Assembly (NCBI GenBank): GCA_019188255.1
Contig: JAETXT010000002.1
Coordinates: forward strand, 3,162,001 to 3,226,000
Direction of reading: 5' to 3'
Origin: Verticillium longisporum
Lineage: Eukaryota > Ascomycota > Sordariomycetes > Glomerellales > Plectosphaerellaceae
DNA: 64,000 nucleotides
Shown: positions 47,346 to 59,401 of the stretch, piece after piece
Layout of the letters: each line of letters starts with the position of its first letter
Numbering within the stretch: the stretch's first letter is position 1
Notes under the pieces: generated by a model
Told to the model about the DNA's origin: nothing
Database searches by the model: none
The model's input: the letters and a program-made list of their open reading frames with translations, nothing else
Translations under genes and position numbers: made by a program

Positions 47346-49932
47346 GGGTGATCTTGTAACAATCGTCGTCTGTCTTGTGGATACAGCGTCAGGTGGACAC
47401 TAATACTGGCAGACCCGAAGACTTTCTTGGTCAGGAGTCTGCAAATGTATTTGCGATGTTAGGGATGTTAATGCTGAAGGAACAGACAAGGTTCCGTCTA
47501 GAATGGGACAAGGACAGGTAGAATATTCATCGAGTGTTACTAATGTATGACGAGGAACGAGGGATGAGGGTTCAAAGGGCAGAACATTGAGAATTTCCTA
47601 GGTAGCTATGATCGTTCTACAAGACGGCCTTATAAAACGCTGGGTAAGGAGAGCGAGAGACAACGGGGAACCTGGCACAAGAGCCCTAGCTGCTTTCATG
47701 AAATACGCAGTGACAACGTCTTTGGACAAGAATCCAGAACAGGAATTATTAGTGGTTCAAGGACTCCGGGCATGGGTGTACATCCGCTCGTTGGAGCAAG
47801 TACCATGCCAAAGCAATGACCAGTAGGAGCGTAGTCGGTCGTTGGACAGGCGGTAGGGGTGTGCGTTCGAACGATGTAGAGAGCTCCCCGGTTTAGTTTT
47901 GACCATGATCTGTGGGTACCTAGGAGTACCCACTATCTTCTAGCTCAGCCCAGGATTCTGTCAGCCTTCACCTTCACGACGTTCTCTTCATGCGTGTTTT
48001 ATGCAACATGCGCCAACATTCCTGTATGTGTATGTATGCGTGTGTTTTGCCATGTGCGTGTTTACATGGGCTGCATGCACTCATGTTTCCTCCTTTGCCG
48101 CGTGGGTTATACAGCACACCCCCCCTGGCCCAGTCCCATGCAGGTATCAAAGCTCAAACTGGGGGACGGTGAGGAGGAGGGGGGCCAAAGGCACGTAAGA
48201 TACAAACAGACAATAGATGACAGTACAGTGGCATTGTTTTTCAAGGGTGGCGGGGTCAGTGCTCTGCCCCCCCCCCCCTTCCCCAACCTACCAAGGTCAC
48301 CAGATCATCCCGGGCGATGCAAATGGACTGAGCCCTGGCCACGCATCTTTGGATGACTGAGGAGACAAAAAATCTAGGCTTTGGAAGGCGAGGCGGTCAT
48401 GTAACCACCAGGCATCTCAAGAGGCGACGCTGACGCGTGCGTAATGTTCCGCGAGTCGCGTGATGAGCTGCCACAGTTGTGTCTGAATGGATGTTGTAAC
48501 ACCACCGTCGAGAGGACCCGTCTACTCCGTGAACGCGAAGAGCAAGACGGGAGTCATTGCATACACAAACCCCCAACAAGCACCCCCACGAAAAAGCACG
48601 TACAATACCGAGCCAGGGACGTCCCACTCATCAATACCGGCAGTGGAGCAATCCCAAAGGTCCGTGGCAGGAAGACGGGAGGACGATTTCCACAATGGCT
48701 TGCTTGTCACATCGGCCATCAGCGAAGACGTTGCACGCAGGGGACAATGTCATGTCATCCCGGCCTACAGCTCTGCATGGCGTGGCAGGACAGGACCATG
48801 CCTTTAACAACGGCCATGTCACGACCAGATGTGGCCGGGCGGCGGTCAGCTCTGGATCTGTGATGGAAGAAGGCTTCATCGGATACGCGCATGGCCAACC
48901 CTTTCGCCAACACAAGCCAACCATCTTTCCCCTCCAAATGAAGCTCCTGGGATGTTGCACTGACAGCGACTTGCTCCATTTTCTGCGCGTAGCCTTATTT
49001 AGGCGGTGAGATGGCGAGGCAACCGCAATGACCCGTTGCCTGGTACACATGATTGAGCATCGAAGAACTTCTAGAAGGCTCTTGTACACAGCTCCGCAGG
49101 TACACGTCGTCGCATCTTAAGGAATGAATTGGGGGGTAAGCTTGTGAACTCTACGCTCCCAGGCGTAATAGGGTTGTAAGGGCGAAAGGAGCCTCCATAA
49201 GTCGTGTGAAGAGCACACAGGACTGATAGTACCAAGTCTCCCCGTGGGGGCAGGCGGTTGCAGTACGTTCAGGAGCAGCCAACGTAGCAAGAATCACGGT
49301 CCGCATCGTCTGGCTGAGCGAAAATCCAGTTCTAAATAAGGCAACAGCACACGGCATGGCATCATGTACTTCTCTGTATTGGTCCCAGACGGCCTACCAA
49401 CGCCCAGGATGTGTACGAAGATGGCCAGCACTGACCTGACAAGACAGGAACGGCGCACAAACTCTGCGAGGGGCGAAGATAGATGTGCCGCTGTCAAAAT
49501 GTCAGGAGAAGCGAGAGGAATGGCCCCCTTTCCAAGACACCTCACACTCAGCTTCCTTCTCTGTCCTCTTTCCTCTCCCTTTTGTCAAACCTGGCTAGGT
49601 GGCACAGTTTCGAGCGTTCGGGTCTACGGACTCCATGTGTGGGGCGCCACACGATACATGACAGCCCGTATGCGTACATTTTAGCCAGCAGGTCGTTTGT
49701 GCGCCACGTTGTCGTCGGGGCGCCATTTCCAGATTCGCCGCGGGTGGTCGATCGTGACATCGGTTGCCACGCCATCAACTGCTGATAGCTTTCGGCGCTG
49801 TCTTTCCCCCTACCCTCCCTCAAACAACAGCGACAGCTGAACCCACATACCAGGTTCCTTGGCCGGCCTCTGTAAGATTGGATGCTGCGGACATGGTAGG
49901 GGTCGACTCGGAGTGGGCGTTGCTGCACGAGA
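47346..49932. other. 2.6-kb region between the forkhead gene and cactin
   Basis: Upstream region and probable long leader of the forkhead gene, and 3' side of cactin. A C12 homopolymer lies at 48,267-48,278. Several 100-150-codon frames look non-coding. No RNA gene recognised. Confidence 0.5.
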
Positions 49933-51742
49933 CTACTTTCGATAATAGATCTAAAATGATCTGTCAGTTCCATAATAGCGCCGGGAAGATGAGCACATGG
50001 CACTTACCTTTTTGAACTGAAAGTGTAGTTGAAGGATGCCCTGCAAGTGTGTCGAATCAGCATCGACATGCTGCAAAACGGGGAGGGGGGTAATAAGGAA
50101 AAACATAGACCAGTGGTAGAAGTGGAGAGACGCGCGAGTAAGCGGTTAGGCGGTTGAGCCCAACTTGCTTCGAAGTATTCCTAGACGAGCTGAAGTATAC
50201 GAGTGCCTTGCACGGCAAGGACAGACTGCTACGCAGACGACTTTGCGGTGGAAGAGCAGGAGAAACAACCACGGCCAACAAAGCAAAACGACAGCAAGTC
50301 CGACTCACCTTGTCAAAGGAGCTCTTGAAGCCCCTATCCTTTTTCGCGCTATAGTCCCATTCGCGATCGACTATACGGAATGCAATGTCCTCGTATGGCG
50401 GTCCGGCGATGAAACGAATGAGACATGTGTCTTCTTCGCCAGCAGGAGCAAACGACTCTCCCCTCTTGCGACCATGTTCTCGAATAATCTTGAATGTTGG
50501 TGCCTTTGTCTTGTCGATAAGCTCCGGATAAAAAATGTTGAACTTGTATCCTTGGACGACCTTGGGAGGTGGATTATCGTGGTCATAATGTGTTTGGTTG
50601 TACTTGTTCCACTCGTATCCCATTTGAACGCGGTTGAAATATCGTGGTTTTCGTGGCCGGTGCTTGTCTGCCCATTGGGGCTTCGCTGTTGCAGTAACGG
50701 CCTCCTCTGCAGCGAACACCTCCTCGTCCTCGCCAACGCCGCGAGCGACTTCACGTTCATAAAGGGCCTTTGTGGCCTGGGAGAAGTCCTCGTTCTCCAC
50801 TTGTGCAAAGCGAGCCGTTCCCGGCGGGGCGCTGCTTGGGATTATTGATTTGACTGGAGCCTTTATGTCGAACCTCGAGGACGATTCGGCTCCAGTGGAG
50901 GTGCGAACCAAGGAGGACGCGCCACCGAGGCCTGGAACAACATCAGATGAGGAATGTGGCTTGCTTGGGTGACGCGCGTGCAGCATGGCAGGCCGACTCA
51001 CTTTGACCGCCTCATACTCTTTTTTCAGCTTCCCCTTTGCCTTCCAAACCAGAAGACTGCGCAGCAGTTGTTCCCAGTAATCCGTGTCGATGTCTTCGTT
51101 GGATTGTAGCTTGGCCTTCACCTGTTTTTCGAGGGCTTCCAGCTGCTCGTATGTCTTGGGACTTAGGATCTTGTCAACGTCAGATGACACAGCGCTAACA
51201 ACTCTGTCATCCGGCCCTTGTGGTTCGAGTTTCTGTCGGCGCTCAGAGCAGATGGTCTGTAAAGACAGCCAGTATTCACGGTTTCTCGAATTTGTCTCGA
51301 GGGTGTGGTAGGATTTGATATCGGCTTCGAGTTCCCGCAGCTGAGATTCGTCGAGGCTTTGCAATACGACATCAGGTGCTGTTAGGGCGACATGTAAGTC
51401 TGCCTCGTCCTCGTCAAACAAGTCGCGGTCATCATCAACAAAGCGAAGATTGTAGGCGAGGAGGTCGATCGGTTTGGCGCGTCCTTCACGAACACGAATG
51501 TCGGCCTTTTTCTTGGTCTGTTTCAGGACAAACTTGTCCTCTTCGGCGACAAACTTCCGAGCCTGCTCATCCTGGGTCATGTACGCAGAGGGAGACGTCT
51601 TGTTCTGCCGCGACCTGGCTGAGGGGGGCGGGTTCGTCGGCTTGGAGATGCGCGTGTTGGGATCATTCCGAGGCGAGGCAATATCTCTTCGAGGAGGAGA
51701 CCTGCGCCCAGATTGTATCATGGCCTTGCGTGCCGGATCCAT
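49933..51742 (-). CDS. Cactin, splicing-associated protein
   Basis: Three exons: 50309-51742, 50008-50040 and 49933-49950, giving 494 residues. The last two exons are very small but encode the near-invariant cactin C-terminus (GILQLHFQFKK then IYYRK), so the splice model is strong. Conserved blocks in order: FVAEEDKFVLKQTKKKADIRVREGRAKPID (cactin mid-domain start), NREYWLSLQTIC, DFSQATKALYEREVARG, and the C-terminal domain KPRYFNRVQMGYEWNKYNQTHYD...PPKVVQGYKFNIFYPEL, IRFIAGPPYEDIAFRI. The N-terminus is basic and S/R/P-rich. Cactin associates with the spliceosome and affects splice-site fidelity; it is nuclear. A GTGAGT...CAG pair at 50932-51001 would shift frame, so the poorly conserved stretch there is kept as coding. 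Divergent from the photolyase gene. Confidence 0.92.
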
Positions 51743-52404
51743 GGTGTATAGTTTTGGAGCTTTGCTAGATTGAACGCTGCAAGTGCAAGCCGTCGAAGAG
51801 GCAGTTGATCACACGCTGACGGGAGCGTCACGTTTGGCGACTTGCCAGGCAGCCCAAGTCTTGAAAGATTCGGCTTATCACCACGTGATACGATGAGCTT
51901 GGTGCGCATCCCCCACCAGCTGCGGGAGGAGGAGCTGCTGTGGGGACCGTCCAGGCCCCTGGAGACTGTCGCTACGTACAAGCTCGCTAATTACAGGGGT
52001 AATCCGATCGTCTCTAGCGCGTCTCCTGCCCACTCGTCCGATCTAGGAAACGTCATGACGCACAAGACATCGAGAGTCCGATCTCGAATCGCGCCAGCTG
52101 GGTCGCCCAGCAGCGCGGCGCGCCTCGCGCATGCGTGCTTCAACACTTTTCTCACTTGGTGTGTGTGCCATACATCCCTCTCTGGGTTTCAATCCAAGGT
52201 CAGAAGACTATGAGAACGACGAGGCACTGCGCTGCCTTCTGCACCCGACCCTTCTCACCTGCTTCTTGTCTACCACCGCGGTCAAACGTACCAACACTAT
52301 TGAACAGCAGTCCACTGCGCCCACCGACATCAGCTCGTCTGTGGCGTGAACATTGTCGCCAGATCAAACGCTGGACACCTGGTCCAGCTACTCACTTCGT
52401 GGCC
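51743..52404. promoter_or_regulatory. Bidirectional promoter region, cactin / photolyase
   Basis: A 662-bp gap between divergent ATGs. The last ~195 bp before the photolyase ATG stay open in its frame from an upstream ATG at 52210 (see findings). No specific light-response element could be assigned with confidence. Confidence 0.45.
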
Positions 52405-54233
52405 ATGCCTCTCAAACGCGGCGCAAAGCGCCAGCTGTCCACCTCAGCCGCCACCTCTGATGCGCAGCCGGCGTCAAAGAAAGCAAAAGATCCCTTGCGC
52501 GAGCCGCATCCCTTCTACAAGGATGCGGAAGAACATGGCATCGTTCTTCGGAAGTACTACCCTCACGAGATGAGCAATGATCGGGCCCGCGCCTATAACG
52601 ACAACGAACTTCCCAGGCCCATCGAAGAACTCACCTCCGCGCTGGCCGATACATCCACGGCTCGTAAGGGCGTCAAGGTGGGGGCTGCCGTTGTGCACTG
52701 GTTCAAGGTGGATCTGAGACTATCAGATAACACGTCGCTCCGCTTGGCGAGCGAGAGGGCCAAGGACGCCGGTGTGCCTCTGATCGCCATGTACATCATC
52801 AGTCCTCAGGATTTCGAGGCCCATCTAACGGCTCCTATTCGTGTCGACTTTACGCTACGAACATTGGAAGTCTTGAAACACGACCTCGCTAAACTGGACA
52901 TTCCGCTTCACATTGAGACTGTGGACAAGAGGAGACAAATTCCTGATCGCATTGTCGAACTGATGGGAGAATGGGGAGCGACACACCTCTTCGCCAACAT
53001 GGAGTACGAAGTCGATGAGCTACGGAGAGAGGCCAAGTTGGTGCGCACATTCGCCGACAAGGGCATGTCGTTCGAAGCCGTACATGATACCTGTGTTGTG
53101 CCCCCAGGCCAATTGCAGACTGGCACAGGAAAGCAGTACGCCGTGTATACGCCATGGTACCGATCTTGGATGCGCCACGTCCACGAAAACCCAGATCGGT
53201 TGGAACTATTTGACCATCCGAACAAGAACCCTAGCAGCGCAAAGGAGAGGTTTGGCAACCTGTTTGCGTCGGAAATCCCGGAGGAGATACCGAACAAGAC
53301 CCTCAGCGCCGAGGAGAAGAAGCGCTTCCGAGGACTTTTCCCAGCCGGAGAACACGCAGCTCGCGAACGGCTGAACAAGTTTTGTGACAGCAGCATCAGC
53401 TCATACGCGGATCGGCGCAACATTCCAGGCGACAACGGTACCTCTTCACTCTCGATGCATCTTGCCAGCGGGACCATCAGCTCGCGGACTTGCGTCAGGA
53501 CAGCAAGGGACCGCAACAAGACGAAGAAACTCGATGGTGGAAACGGCGGCATTCAAACATGGATCAGCGAGGTAGCCTGGCGGGACTTCTATAAGCATGT
53601 TCTGGTTCACTGGCCATATGTCTGGTAAGAGAGACGATACTCCGTCCCTGACAGAGGATGCCTGTCAACTAACCTGCAAGTAGCATGAACAAGCCTTTCA
53701 AACCCGAATACGCCAATATTGAATGGTCTTATGAAAAGGATGATTTCAAGGCTTGGTGTGAGGGAAAGACAGGTTTCCCGATTGTTGACGCCGCCATGCG
53801 TCAGATGATCCATGTGGGTTGGATGCATAACCGCTGCCGCATGATTGTCGCATCCTTTCTCTGTAAGGATCTTCTGATCGACTGGCGCATGGGTGAGCGG
53901 TTCTTCATGGAGCACCTCGTGGATGGTGATTTCGCATCCAACAACGGCGGCTGGGGCTTTAGCGCCAGTGTCGGTGTCGACCCGCAGCCGTACTTTCGCA
54001 TCTTTAACCCTTTGCTACAGAGCGAAAAGTTCGATCCCGATGGCGAGTACATTCGCAAATGGGTCCCAGAGCTAGCAGGTGTCAAGGGCAAGGCGATACA
54101 CGATCCATATGGACGCGGCGCAGGGCCGCAAGTGAAGAAAAAGGGCTATCCTGAGCCTATTGTTGCGCACAAAGATGTTCGCGAACGAGCTTTGACAGAG
54201 TACAAACGGGGTTTGGGCCGGGAGGATCTGTAG
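52405..54233 (+). CDS. phr1: Class I CPD photolyase (photoreactivation DNA repair)
   Basis: Two exons, 52405-53624 and 53684-54233, 589 residues with a 59-bp intron. A basic N-terminus (MPLKRGAKRQ...SKKAK, a likely nuclear signal) precedes the antenna-binding Rossmann domain (VVHWFKVDLRLSDNTSL). The FAD-binding helical domain has SSLSMHLASGTISSRT, WISEVAWRDFYKHVL, MHNRCRMIVASFLCKDLLIDW and NNGGWGFSASVGVDPQPYFRIFNP; the Asn, Glu and Trp positions used for flavin and cyclobutane-dimer binding are present. It repairs UV-induced pyrimidine dimers using blue light, in nucleus and possibly mitochondria. An in-frame upstream ATG (52210) could add 65 residues. Assignment to the class I CPD group is strong. 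Confidence 0.94.
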
Positions 54234-54695
54234 ATGTTGGAGACAACAGAGTCGATTCGTGGGCTCTTTGTATCGTCTAATCCTCAATATCCATTTTGGT
54301 GCCAATGGCTACCAAGCCTCGATTATTATTCGATCCTGCATAGGCTAATAACATAGAGCACTTGTCAGGGGGCACCTGCGGAGCCACGGAACAGGGGGCT
54401 AGTTGAGGGGCTTGGAACTACGAGAGGACGTATGCAAGGGCTGCGGAGGGCCAGATTTCAGATGCATTCCTACCCCCTCCCTAACAATTGACTGCGGATA
54501 TCATTTGCGGAAGGCCTCTTCACTCTGCTCATCGACACGCCGTGACAGCACCTGTCTCACTTCTTTGCTGACCCGTTGGCGGCCCCGAATCTCCTAGTCT
54601 TCTTCCTCACCTTGAGAGTTCTAGCCTGCTCAAGTTTCTCGCCACGTCTATGTCGTTCATTTGGTTAACAAAATTGCCATGGGAACATGAAGAGA
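54234..54695. other. Short intergenic region after the photolyase gene
   Basis: 460 bp holding convergent 3' ends of the photolyase and the hypothetical gene. A last small exon of the latter may lie at about 54,530-54,580. Nothing else seen. Confidence 0.4.
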
Positions 54696-55614
54696 CTAAG
54701 TATTGTCGTACCTCATTCGCCTGTGGGCGGCCATGAGCTCGGAGATGTTCTTTTTCTCGCAATCAACGCCGGAATCGCTAAGGGACCGTCTGAGATCATC
54801 AAGTATGGTCTGCATCACTGGCTGTTCATGACCTTCGTCCGGAGTCAATGCAATGGAGCCTGGCGAGGAGGGAAGATGCTCTGAGGCTATATCAAGAAGA
54901 GGAATCGACGGCATCTCTTTGCAGAAGCGCTGGCCTTCTTCGCCACTGAGGCCACCGAGGATTGGTGGTTGAAGCATTCGTGGTGCCAAGGGGTCAGCGT
55001 GACCCGCCTGCAAGGCAGCTGGAGTATATTCGGTCTGCTCGGGGACGCATAGCCCGGAGCCAGAACGTCCCGTAAGCCCGAGCGATCGCCTCTCATGCGG
55101 ATGAGCTGTGTCCAGGTATGTTTGAAGTAGGTAGGAGGGCGGACGAGTTGAACATCCATCGAGGGAATGGTTGAGTGGGCTACTTGCGTCGTCGCTTACG
55201 ACCACAGACTCCGGTGACGGAGCATTAGACCTTTTGAACACGGTCATGGAACAGTCGAGGAGTCTTCGACTGCTGAAGACTTATGTTAGCCCAGTTGAGC
55301 CAAGGTTGAGAGCTCAAATATCAAACTTGCCCCGGGCCATTGCTTTCTTTACCGGCTGTAGCGGAATGGTAGCTGTAAGTCCATGAGCCCGGGTTCGAGC
55401 AAGCCCTTCCTGCTTCTGAGTATGAGGCTGATGAGGTGGCTATCATGTCACTCTCGACAGTAGTCGGCGAGGGGGTCGGCTCAAGCACCTCAGGTTCGTT
55501 AGACTTCGTGGCGGACATCGTAGGAATAGCTTGCGCCTTGACTGTCATCAACAGGGAAGTGCTAGAGAGACCACGAGAGAACAAGACAATGGGAGGGGGG
55601 GGTTTTGTATCCAT
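54696..55614 (-). CDS. Hypothetical protein, two-exon model
   Basis: I do not recognise this family. A two-exon model, 55353-55614 and 54696-55279, gives 281 residues (846 nt in frame). The 73-bp intron has a GTAAAG donor and a GCTAACATAAG branch-acceptor end. The sequence is Ser/Thr/Pro-rich at the start, then has an ordered-looking C-terminal part with LPSIPLLDIASE, SIALTPDEGHEQPVMQTILDDL and KKNISELMAAHRRMR, suggesting acidic and helical segments. No signal peptide or membrane helix. The 3' end is uncertain: the stop at 54696 follows a potential GTACGA donor, and an extra basic exon could extend it. Transcript support is needed to accept it fully. Confidence 0.45.
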
Positions 55615-57189
55615 GGGGCCCCATGCTAACCCCCTGATCAAGACTCTCCATTGTCGACGCATGCTTCCCACCTGCCCACCCACGACGGCGGGCTGGTAAG
55701 GCATCCTCCCCACACACACGACCCAAAGGGGCGGAATGAGCCTTCCAGGTCAACGGAGCAGGGGCGGGATAAGCTCGTTTCTTTTGTCAAAAGCCTCCTT
55801 TTGACGAGGAGCCCGAAGACAACGAATGCAGGTTATATGACGCGACACAGGTGAGGCAGGGTTCCCGACGGAGTGGAACCAATAAGCTGAGGGGCCAAGC
55901 GGTTCAGCCCGCAGCTTGGGGGCCCGGGGATGAGCAGCCCGGTCTCCCAGGTTGTATTCTGCATCTTAGCGCGGGCGCCTTCCGCGGCGTGTCACCGGGC
56001 TGGGATGATGTGGATGCCAGCGACCCAACGGTCTGGGTAACGGCTTTTGGTCGGCTGAGTGGAGAGAGAGAAAGGGGCGGAAGAGAGTGACAGGAAGAGA
56101 GCTTCTGGCGTAGGTGCAGAACACACTGTTCCCGGTGTGGGCCACTCAAGCCAGGCCGCAATTCCTCTGACGTCCGTGTCGTTGCTTTTGTTCTCCTTCT
56201 TTGACAATGCAGAGGCTATCAGCAACGGCTTTCGAGGTCTGTCTCGAGAAGCCTACGGAACACTCGTAATGTGACAAAGTTGTGGAAGTTGTGACACGAA
56301 AATCTGACAGACCTCAGCCATCCATGTATACCGCCGGACTACTGCAAGCTGCCGCATCTTTCTCTGGCCTGATTGATGGCTGCCAGCGTGGATCACCAGC
56401 ATGCCAAGATGCACGACGCTCAACGTTCCGACAATTGTCGGGTGCGTTGATATAATCCCCAAGCCAGGACTAGTGACTTCACAATCACACCACCCCGACG
56501 TTCTCCTCGCGCCGGAACTTTCTGAGCTGGCTTGTCGAGGACCACTGATCCGGCCCAGACCTGACGGCTTGGGCCTGGCATGCTGGCGCATGAGTACCTA
56601 GCCTTGCGCGTGAAGCCTTCCTTGCAGCAGCACAGCCCCCCGTGCCTTGTCACTGAGAATGAGTTGCCGAAGAAAGAGTGACGTATCGAGGCATGGGAAA
56701 ATATATTAAGCCATGAACCGTCGAACGCAGCGTGTGTTAAGAATACCTTAGACAATGGTGAGCCGGCAGGCAGAGGAAAAGTGTGCCCTCGTGCAGCAAG
56801 CTGAAATGAAACGCCGCCCGACTCCGCGAAGAGAGTGTCTGTGTGTGTTTTGAGGCGGGGCACGAGGGGGTCCCTCGGTGAAGATAAGGCTGAGCTTCGT
56901 TATCCTCGGTGTAGCCACAGCTGCCGTCGGTAGCTTAGCGTCCGCATGACAAAGCCTTTTCTTTGCCTTCCCCTCTTGATTACGCCGCCTCCCCTTTGTC
57001 TCCCTTGACGAGTGGCCCCATGCTCCCAATCAGGCGCTTCTTCAACAGTATCCCACCAATGCTGATTTCCAAGCAACACTTCATTTGTCGCAACACCAGT
57101 TCAGCGAGGATGAACGTTTCGCTGTCGCGTCTCAATTGACCTGAAACTCGCAATCCGGTCCTCAGTGCGGCCTGCTGCACACCGCCAAG
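55615..57189. other. 1.6-kb intergenic region
   Basis: Upstream regions of the divergent hypothetical gene and the Zn2Cys6 gene. Open frames on both strands are short, with no family match. No repeat seen. Confidence 0.5.
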
Positions 57190-59151
57190 ATGCTCAAAAA
57201 GTTTGCGACGAACATCTCTCAGGCGTCTCATACCATGACTTCGAGAGCACGTAGCTCGCAAGGCTGCTGGACGTGCCGTCTGCGTCGCAAAAAATGTGAC
57301 GAGACACGCCCTATCTGTCAAGGCTGCAGTTCTCTTGAGATCACATGCCACTTTGAAGACGCCAAGCCCGGATGGATGGATGGCGGACCTCGACAAAAGG
57401 AGGCTGCCGACCAGCTCAAACGTGAGGTCAAGATCCAGGCCAACCAGAGGCGAGAACGCAAATACCTACAGAGTTTCGAGCTCGCGAAATCGGCCCCCGA
57501 TGATGATGAAGAGGCCTCGGACAGCGAGCACATCTCTGTCCCATCTTCGATCAACGGCTCATCACAGCATGGCACAAATACCAGCCCAGCAACATCACAT
57601 GACACGCCGCCCGATCTTTCGGCTTTCCAACTTGATGCTGTAAAGTCGTCCATTGCAGAGATCGCCCCTGCGCCGGAGGCCATGGACCAGAGTGAACCGT
57701 CCTTTCAAGATTCGTGGAAAGCCCCGATGCCCAGGACGGCGTCCACTGTTATGAGAGAGGAAGAGGGCGACCTCAACTTTATCATGATCTATCTGGACCA
57801 CGTCTTCCCCTTTTTATTCCCATTTTACCGCCCATCTTTGCCTGAAGGCGGTCGTGGCTGGGTCCTCTCTCTTCTCAAGTCCAATAAGGCCGTATATCAC
57901 ACTGCTCTCAGCCTTGGCTCCTACTACTTTTCCCTGGTGCTCGACAACAGTGGAAGCGGTCACGGTGCGTGCCAGCTCTCCAACCGGCGGCTACTCCAAG
58001 CTCAGCAGGAACTCTCGCTCCAGGAGCTGCAGACTGAAATGGCTGCCATAAATGCAAGGGGTGTTTCGGAGTACCCTCGCGAGAGTGTCCGCGTTCTCAA
58101 CAGCATCATCCAGCTCCTGGTTTTCGACATAGCTGTCTACAACTCCACCAACTGGCTGATGCACGTCGATGCCGCCATCTCGCTCTTCAAGCAGATCATC
58201 CCCCTGCCACACCAGTGGGACGAGCGCATATTACAGATGGGGTTCGCTGGAACGCCTTCGCCGCCTGAAGGAGGCTTCTTCATGCCCTGGACTACTGAGC
58301 AGGCAGCCTTGAGAACCTTCGGCGCATATCTATTCCTGACCGATGTGCTCACGGCGACGAGTACTGAGAGGCGCCCGCTCTTACAGGATTATCACAGCTC
58401 GGCCCTCGACTTGGGTTATGCGCGCGACGAAGACAAATGGAACCGAACGCAAATCCAGTTTGAGCAGCTATTCGGTTGTCAGACCTGGGTTATCCATCTC
58501 GTTGGCGAGATTGCGTCCCTTGATACCTGGAAGAAAGAAAACAAACGGGCCGGTTCTCTCTCCGTGACACAGCTGGTGAATCGGGCCGTCATCATTGAAC
58601 ACGCTCTTCGCTCCGGTATTGCCTGCCTCGACGGGCAGTGCAGTCGAGTGGCAAGCCCCGGTGTGGGCGAGTTTGGCGATTTGCCTCATCCGAAGCACCA
58701 CAAGCCGAGCTGTCGCGTTTATACTGACTTCTCGTGGAGCCAAAAGGTTGACACTCTGCCATTGCACACCATGGTCCCCATCCATACCAAGGTTTGGGCA
58801 TATGCCGCTCTCACCTATCTTTCTGTTGTTGTGTCCGGATGGCAGCCCTCTTGCCCCGAGACGGCAAGCAGCATAGCTTCTGCCATTGAGCTCATGACGC
58901 AGCTTCAGTCCCCGGTGTGTGTTCGCACTGTCATGTGGCCCTTCTGCGTCGTTGGCTGTCTCACCGAGCCTTGTCACCAGCAGCTGCTGCGGGACATGGT
59001 CACTAGCATGGGCCCACTCGGAGCTCTTGGGTCACTGCGGACCGCCTTGGCCGTTATGGAAGACGTCTGGGCGCGCCGGGATTCGCTCGGTCAAGACTGG
59101 GACATTGCTGCCTGTCTCCAGAGCCTTGGGCATCCCGTCTTGATGATCTGA
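57190..59151 (+). CDS. Zn(II)2Cys6 transcription factor with Fungal_trans_2 domain
   Basis: Intronless, 653 residues, ATG 57190; a second ATG at 57235 would shorten the N-terminus by 15 residues but keep the finger. The zinc cluster is C26-x2-C29-x6-C36-x6-C43-x2-C46-x6-C53 with the basic loop RLRRKKCDETRP. A linker rich in D/E/S follows, then a long helical region with DHVFPFLFPFYRP, GRGWVLSLLKSNKAVYHTALSL, INWLMHVDAA-like and WAYAALTYLSVVVSGW segments. This is the PF11951-type regulatory domain of filamentous fungi, and the C-terminal CPF-like block (MWPFCVVGCL) is typical. A nuclear pathway regulator; target genes unknown, as no biosynthetic cluster adjoins it. Confidence 0.93.
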   Translation: MLKKFATNISQASHTMTSRARSSQGCWTCRLRRKKCDETRPICQGCSSLEITCHFEDAKPGWMDGGPRQKEAADQLKREVKIQANQRRERKYLQSFELAKSAPDDDEEASDSEHISVPSSINGSSQHGTNTSPATSHDTPPDLSAFQLDAVKSSIAEIAPAPEAMDQSEPSFQDSWKAPMPRTASTVMREEEGDLNFIMIYLDHVFPFLFPFYRPSLPEGGRGWVLSLLKSNKAVYHTALSLGSYYFSLVLDNSGSGHGACQLSNRRLLQAQQELSLQELQTEMAAINARGVSEYPRESVRVLNSIIQLLVFDIAVYNSTNWLMHVDAAISLFKQIIPLPHQWDERILQMGFAGTPSPPEGGFFMPWTTEQAALRTFGAYLFLTDVLTATSTERRPLLQDYHSSALDLGYARDEDKWNRTQIQFEQLFGCQTWVIHLVGEIASLDTWKKENKRAGSLSVTQLVNRAVIIEHALRSGIACLDGQCSRVASPGVGEFGDLPHPKHHKPSCRVYTDFSWSQKVDTLPLHTMVPIHTKVWAYAALTYLSVVVSGWQPSCPETASSIASAIELMTQLQSPVCVRTVMWPFCVVGCLTEPCHQQLLRDMVTSMGPLGALGSLRTALAVMEDVWARRDSLGQDWDIAACLQSLGHPVLMI

Positions 59152-59401
59152 GCGCATGACGACCGATGCTCTGTGAAGCAAGACGATTTTCAAGGTTGTT
59201 TTTTGAAGCCTAGCTGACGGTGTATTCTCTTTTTTTTTATCGTTTTCCAGCGATCACGTCTTGTGCGAAGAACGCAAAGCAACCTGCCAACCCATTTTGA
59301 AGTCCAGTCTATCGCTCTTACCATTATTATTTGCAACAAAGACCCCTGATTACAGTCTGAGAAACAAGAAAGGAAACGAAATCAGACCACAAACACACGG
59401 A

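Noticed and set aside
49548..50003. 151-codon minus-strand frame downstream of cactin
   Set aside because: It overlaps the last small exon of cactin and the final intron in another frame; no family resemblance.
50932..51001. 70-bp intron in cactin exon 1 (GTGAGT...CCAG)
   Set aside because: Good splice sites, but removal shifts the frame and truncates the conserved C-terminal domain.
55355..55410. tRNA-like fragments (GTAGCGGAATGGTAG and GGTTCGAG)
   Set aside because: No pairing T-stem, anticodon arm or acceptor stem can be formed, and part of the stretch lies in the hypothetical gene's first exon and intron.
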